A stretch of DNA of 64,000 nt from Pseudodesulfovibrio tunisiensis (GTDB taxonomy: Bacteria; Desulfobacterota; Desulfovibrionia; Desulfovibrionales; Desulfovibrionaceae). Position 1 is the first letter of the stretch; every line of letters begins with the position of its first letter. Under the pieces are notes generated by a model. It saw nothing but the letters and a program-made list of their open reading frames with translations. It did not search any database and had not been told where the DNA came from. The translations under genes and the position numbers were made by a program. This document shows, one piece after another, positions 60,571 to 64,000 of the stretch. The stretch covers positions 1,537,001 to 1,601,000 of the forward strand of contig NZ_CP094380.1 of NCBI RefSeq assembly GCF_022809775.1, in the 5' to 3' direction.

Positions 60571-61288
60571 CTATAGGCCCAGATAGGCCTTTTTGACCTG
60601 CTCGTTGGCGAGCAGCTTTCGACAGGTGTCGCTGAGCACGATCCTCCCGTTTTCCATGACATAGCCCCTGTCCCCGATCTTCAGGGCCAGGTTGGCGTTC
60701 TGTTCCACAAGGAAAATGGTCGTGTTGTGCTCTTGATTCACTTTCTGGATTATCTCGAATATCTGTTTGACCACCAACGGGGCCAGCCCCATTGAAGGCT
60801 CGTCCAGAAGCAGTAGGCGAGGCTTTGCCATAAGTGCCCGTGCAATGGCAAGCATTTGTTGCTCCCCCTCCGGACAGAGTTCCGCCCTGCTGCCTGCGTC
60901 TGCGGGCAAGAATGGGAAACAAATCAAAGCAATACTCGAAATCGCGTTTGATGTTTTCCTTGTCCTTCCGCATGAACGCGCCCATGTCCAGATTCTCCTG
61001 CACCGTGAGTTCCGGAAAGATGAGCCGCCCCTCCGGCACCTGACACACGCCCCTGGACACGATCCGATTCGGCGGCTGCCCCACCAGCGACTCGTCCTGA
61101 TAGACCACCTCGCCGGACCGGGCCTGCACCACGCCGCAGATGGTCATGAGCGTGGTGGACTTGCCTGCGCCGTTGGCACCGATCAGAGTGATGATCTCGC
61201 CGTGGTCGATGTGCAGGCTCACGTCGTACAGGGCCTGAATGTTGCCGTAGAAGCTGTTGACGTTTTTCAGTTCCAGCATCCTAGTCAT
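60571..61288 (-). pseudogene. livF: Branched-chain amino-acid ABC ATPase LivF, frameshifted
   Basis: The 5' part codes a normal LivF: ELKNVNSFYGNIQALYDVSL, Walker A GANGAGKSTT, then PEGRLIFPELTVQENLDMG and the start of the signature TLSGG. At a G5 run (60864-60868 on the plus strand as C5) the frame is lost. The other frame continues with EQQMLAIARALMAKPRLL, Walker B LLLLDEPSMGL, and ends KKAYLGL. Removing one G restores SGGEQQ and gives 238 residues, the usual size. The start overlaps livG by eight bases, with GGGGAGG upstream. It would energise amino-acid uptake with LivG. Confidence 0.85.
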
Positions 61289-62078
61289 CGTCGTCCTCCC
61301 CGAGATAAGCCTTGATGACGTCCGGGTTGGACCCCACTTCCGACGGCGTTCCGTCCGCGATCATCCGGCCGTAGTCCAGCACGTAGATGCGGTCGGACAT
61401 GCTCATGACCATCTTCATGTCGTGCTCGATGAGCAGAATGGAGATGTCGAACTTGTCCCGAATGCGGACAATGAGCCTTTCCAGATCAAGCGTTTCCTGC
61501 GGATTCATGCCTGCGGCGGGTTCGTCCAGAAGCAGCAGGAACGGGTCCGTGGCCAGAGCTCTGGCGATCTCCAGCCTGCGCTGCTTGCCGTAGGGAAGGT
61601 TGCTGGACAATTCGTTCACGTATTTGTCCAGCCCGACAAGCTCGAGCAGCTCATAGCTTCTGGCAACCACCGCCCTTTCCTCTTCGCGAGTGACCCTGTT
61701 GCGGGAAACCGCTCCCCAGACCGAACTCTTCGTCCGGCAATGGGTGCCGATCATGACATTCTCCAGCGCGGTCATGGACGGAAACAGTCGGATGTTCTGA
61801 AACGTGCGAGCCATGCCCAATTCCGTGACCTTGTTGGGCTTGATGCCATTGATGCGTTTGGGTTTCCCGGACGATCCGGCATTGACCACGACATCGCCGT
61901 GGGTGGGGGTGTAGATGCCGGTGATGCAGTTGAAGAAGGTGGTCTTGCCCGCACCGTTGGGCCCGATCAGGGCCACGATTTCTCCCTTGGCGATGTGGAA
62001 GTCCACTTCGTCAAGGGCGCGGATGCCCCCGAAGTCCATGCTCATGTCGCTGACTTTCAGGACGGAATTATTGCTCAT
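61281..62078 (-). CDS. livG: Branched-chain amino-acid ABC ATPase LivG
   Basis: The 265-residue ATPase has Walker A GPNGAGKTTFFN, the LivG stretch NVMIGTHC, signature LPYGKQRRLEIARALA, Walker B FLLLLDEPAAGMNP and the H-loop LLIEHDMKMVMSMSDRI. The start MSNNSVLKVSD overlaps the livM stop by 11 bases. The C-terminus is acidic (GEDDDD). It pairs with LivF on the LivH-LivM channel. Confidence 0.94.
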   Translation of the reverse strand: MSNNSVLKVSDMSMDFGGIRALDEVDFHIAKGEIVALIGPNGAGKTTFFNCITGIYTPTHGDVVVNAGSSGKPKRINGIKPNKVTELGMARTFQNIRLFPSMTALENVMIGTHCRTKSSVWGAVSRNRVTREEERAVVARSYELLELVGLDKYVNELSSNLPYGKQRRLEIARALATDPFLLLLDEPAAGMNPQETLDLERLIVRIRDKFDISILLIEHDMKMVMSMSDRIYVLDYGRMIADGTPSEVGSNPDVIKAYLGEDDDD

Positions 62079-63366
62079 TGCCTGCACTCGCAGTGTTCGC
62101 TGGTTCGTACTTGTAGACCTTGCGCTTGGCGCTGATGAGTCCCTGCGGACGGAAAACCATGACCAGCACCATGATGGAGCCGAACAGCAGCATGCGGAAC
62201 TCCGCAAAATCGCGCAGATACTCGGGCACCAGAATCAGGATGATGGCTCCGGCGATCACGCCCCGGATGGAGCCCATGCCGCCGATGACCACCACGGACA
62301 GGATGATGGCCGATTCCCAGAAGGTGAAGCTGGCCGGATTGATGAACGTGGTCTTGGCCGCGAACACGACCCCGGCCATGCCTGCCCATGTCGCGCCCAG
62401 TGCAAAGGCCATGAGCTTGGTCTTCGTCTTGTCGATGCCCATGGCCTGACAGGCTATCTCGTCCTCGCGCAGGGCCAGCCATGCCCTGCCGATGCGCGAA
62501 TTCTGGAGCCGGTTCACCGCAAAGATGGTCAGAACCACCAGCCCGGCCATGATGTAGTACATGTACATGGTGGAATCGATCACGCCCAGCTTCACGCCGA
62601 ACAGAGTGGGCCTGTCGATGCCGGAAATGCCGGACGGCCCCTGCGTTACGTCGCCCCAGTTCTCCAGCACGAGGCGAATGATTTCGCCGAATCCCAGAGT
62701 GACGATGGCCAGATAGTCGCCACGAAGACGAAGCACGGGAAAGCCGAGGATGATGCCGGTCACGGCTCCCAGAACCGCGCCCAGAGGCAGCACGGCCCAG
62801 AATCCGATGTCCCAGTGCATGTTCAGCAGGGCGTAGGCATATGCGCCCACCGCGTAGAAGGCCACGTAGCCCAGATCCAGCAGACCGGCCAGCCCGACCA
62901 CGATATTCAACCCCAACCCGAGCATGATGTAGGTCAGACAGGAAATCATGATGTTGGTCTGATACAGGTTGAAGACCATGGGAAAGGCCGCGACCATGCA
63001 GGCCATCACTGCCACGGCAATGAGCTTGAGCCGCTTGTCCGAGGCAATGCGCGTCATGAGCGCCTCGACCCGGTTTTCCTCTCTGGTCTCGTCCTTCTTC
63101 AACTCCTTGCGGGCCAACAGCCAGCGCCAGACAAAGGAACCGAAGAACACGGCCACGGCCACGTAGACCATGTTCATCCACCGCCAGTCCACGGTATCCT
63201 CGATGGTGTTCACGCGGATCACCATGATGGGAAAAGTCAGAAATACGAACCACACGGCCGCGATCAGCGACTTTTTCAGGGCCTCGGGAAAGCCGGAGCA
63301 CCCGGCAGTGAGGAAGAAGCCCGGAAAGCCGTTGTTTCGACCGTTGGCATTCATTGTGTTGCTCAC
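62068..63366 (-). CDS. livM: Branched-chain amino-acid ABC permease LivM
   Basis: The 432-residue membrane protein has an extended N-terminal part (about 110 residues, with two hydrophobic stretches near 30-90) before the family core: CLTYIMLGLGLNIVVGLAGL, GAYAYALLNMHWDIGFWAVL, RLRGDYLAIVTLGFGEIIRL and the EAA-like loop RAWLALREDEIACQAMGID. This matches LivM. It lies 56 bases after livH and overlaps livG. Confidence 0.93.
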   Translation of the reverse strand: MSNTMNANGRNNGFPGFFLTAGCSGFPEALKKSLIAAVWFVFLTFPIMVIRVNTIEDTVDWRWMNMVYVAVAVFFGSFVWRWLLARKELKKDETREENRVEALMTRIASDKRLKLIAVAVMACMVAAFPMVFNLYQTNIMISCLTYIMLGLGLNIVVGLAGLLDLGYVAFYAVGAYAYALLNMHWDIGFWAVLPLGAVLGAVTGIILGFPVLRLRGDYLAIVTLGFGEIIRLVLENWGDVTQGPSGISGIDRPTLFGVKLGVIDSTMYMYYIMAGLVVLTIFAVNRLQNSRIGRAWLALREDEIACQAMGIDKTKTKLMAFALGATWAGMAGVVFAAKTTFINPASFTFWESAIILSVVVIGGMGSIRGVIAGAIILILVPEYLRDFAEFRMLLFGSIMVLVMVFRPQGLISAKRKVYKYEPANTASAGNEQ

Positions 63367-63422
63367 GTCGACTTACCTTGTTGCGATTGCGCTCCCAAGA
63401 CGAAATCCGTCTTGCGGCCGGG

Positions 63423-64000
63423 TTACACCTTCTGCGTCTTTTCCTTGCCCATGAGGCCGGACGGACGAAAAATCAGAATCAGCACCAGCAGACAGAAGGC
63501 GAACACGTCCTCGTAGTCCGAGGACACATAGCCCGTGGCGAATGCCTCGGTCCATCCGAGAATCAGGCCGCCGAGCATGGCTCCGGGTATGGACCCGATG
63601 CCACCCAGCACGGCCGCGGTAAACGCCTTGATGCCGGCAATGAAGCCGATGAAGTAGTTGATCTGGCCGATGTGCGAGGCAATGAGCACCCCGCCCACGG
63701 CTGCCAGGCTGGAACCGATCACGAACGTGGCGGAAATGACCATGTCCACGTTGATGCCCACCAGCATGGCCATCTTCCGGTTCTGGGCCGTGGCGCGCAT
63801 GGCCTTGCCTATCTTGGTGTACTTGATGAACAGGGACAGTCCCACGCAGACCAGTGCGGTCATGGCGATGATGACCAGCTCGGACGAACCGAGCACGCCG
63901 GAGAACCTGTCCAGAAACGCAAACCTGGGCAGCAGTTCCGGAAAGGGCAGGAAATCCGAGGTCTGGGCGAGCATCACGTAGTTCTGAAGAAAAATGGACA
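63423..64000 (-). CDS. livH: Branched-chain amino-acid ABC permease LivH (partial)
   Basis: The right edge of the window cuts the 5' end. The 192 visible codons start in SIFLQNYVMLAQTSDFLPFP and cover the later membrane segments: IAMTALVCVGLSLFIKYT, the cytoplasmic loop GKAMRATAQNRKMAMLVGIN, and HIGQINYFIGFIAGIKAFTA to GGLILGWTEAFATGYVS. The end LILIFRPSGLMGKEKTQKV fits LivH. The binding protein gene (livJ/livK) is probably upstream, outside the window. Confidence 0.9.
   Translation of the reverse strand, partial: SIFLQNYVMLAQTSDFLPFPELLPRFAFLDRFSGVLGSSELVIIAMTALVCVGLSLFIKYTKIGKAMRATAQNRKMAMLVGINVDMVISATFVIGSSLAAVGGVLIASHIGQINYFIGFIAGIKAFTAAVLGGIGSIPGAMLGGLILGWTEAFATGYVSSDYEDVFAFCLLVLILIFRPSGLMGKEKTQKV

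Overview
The window looks like chromosomal DNA of a Desulfovibrionaceae-type sulfate reducer (Desulfovibrio/Pseudodesulfovibrio relatives). I infer this from the high GC content, the style of the lipoproteins and terminators, the cysteine-bearing GrpE, and the gene neighbourhoods (yicC-remA-gmk-pyrF, cbpA-cbpM-clpB, pseudouridine synthase fused to CoaE). The species cannot be named from sequence alone. There are no rRNA genes, transposases, prophage genes or CRISPR arrays. One tRNA (Val-GAC) is present. Most genes lie on the minus strand.

Layout. 1-3.5 kb: start of a ClC-like channel gene, a cysteine desulfidase (CyuA type) with a small partner gene, a hypothetical protein and a lipoprotein. 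3.6-16 kb (minus): rnj-plsC; the translation operon thrS-infC-rpmI-rplT-pheS-pheT, with infC apparently starting at ATA inside the end of thrS; tRNA-Val; recJ; an HDOD protein. 16-21.3 kb (minus): TPR gene, pyrF-gmk-remA-yicC, DUF4416 gene, mtaB. 21.3-25.5 kb: two tandem paralogous lipoproteins, mnmA, and an exported C69 Ntn-hydrolase. 25.6-27.9 kb: repeat array A. 27.9-42 kb: gatA/gatC, an LpoA-like lipoprotein, dnaK-grpE, an M29 aminopeptidase, an alpha/beta hydrolase, an orphan solute-binding protein, clpB-cbpM-cbpA. 42-50 kb: a BON protein, a PHP-domain gene (frameshifted), an archaeal-type phosphoglycerate mutase, a nucleotidyltransferase (frameshifted), a rhomboid protease, the RluA-CoaE fusion, upp-uraA. 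50-53.6 kb: a second orphan solute-binding protein, a glycosyltransferase, then repeat array B. 53.6-64 kb (minus): hisB-lipoprotein-hisA, tatB-tatC, guaB-guaA, and a liv branched-chain amino-acid ABC operon (livF frameshifted, livH cut by the window edge).

The most unusual content is the pair of non-coding arrays A and B. Each is built of roughly 540-580 bp units and each sits between two convergent genes. Within units, several hairpins keep their pairing while their sequence changes between copies. This is direct evidence of selection on a folded nucleic acid rather than on protein. I do not recognise the family.

Three genes (PHP, NMNAT-like, livF) each need exactly one base removed, at or beside a homopolymer, to give a full-length protein. 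Assembly error, recent decay and slippage cannot be told apart from the sequence alone.
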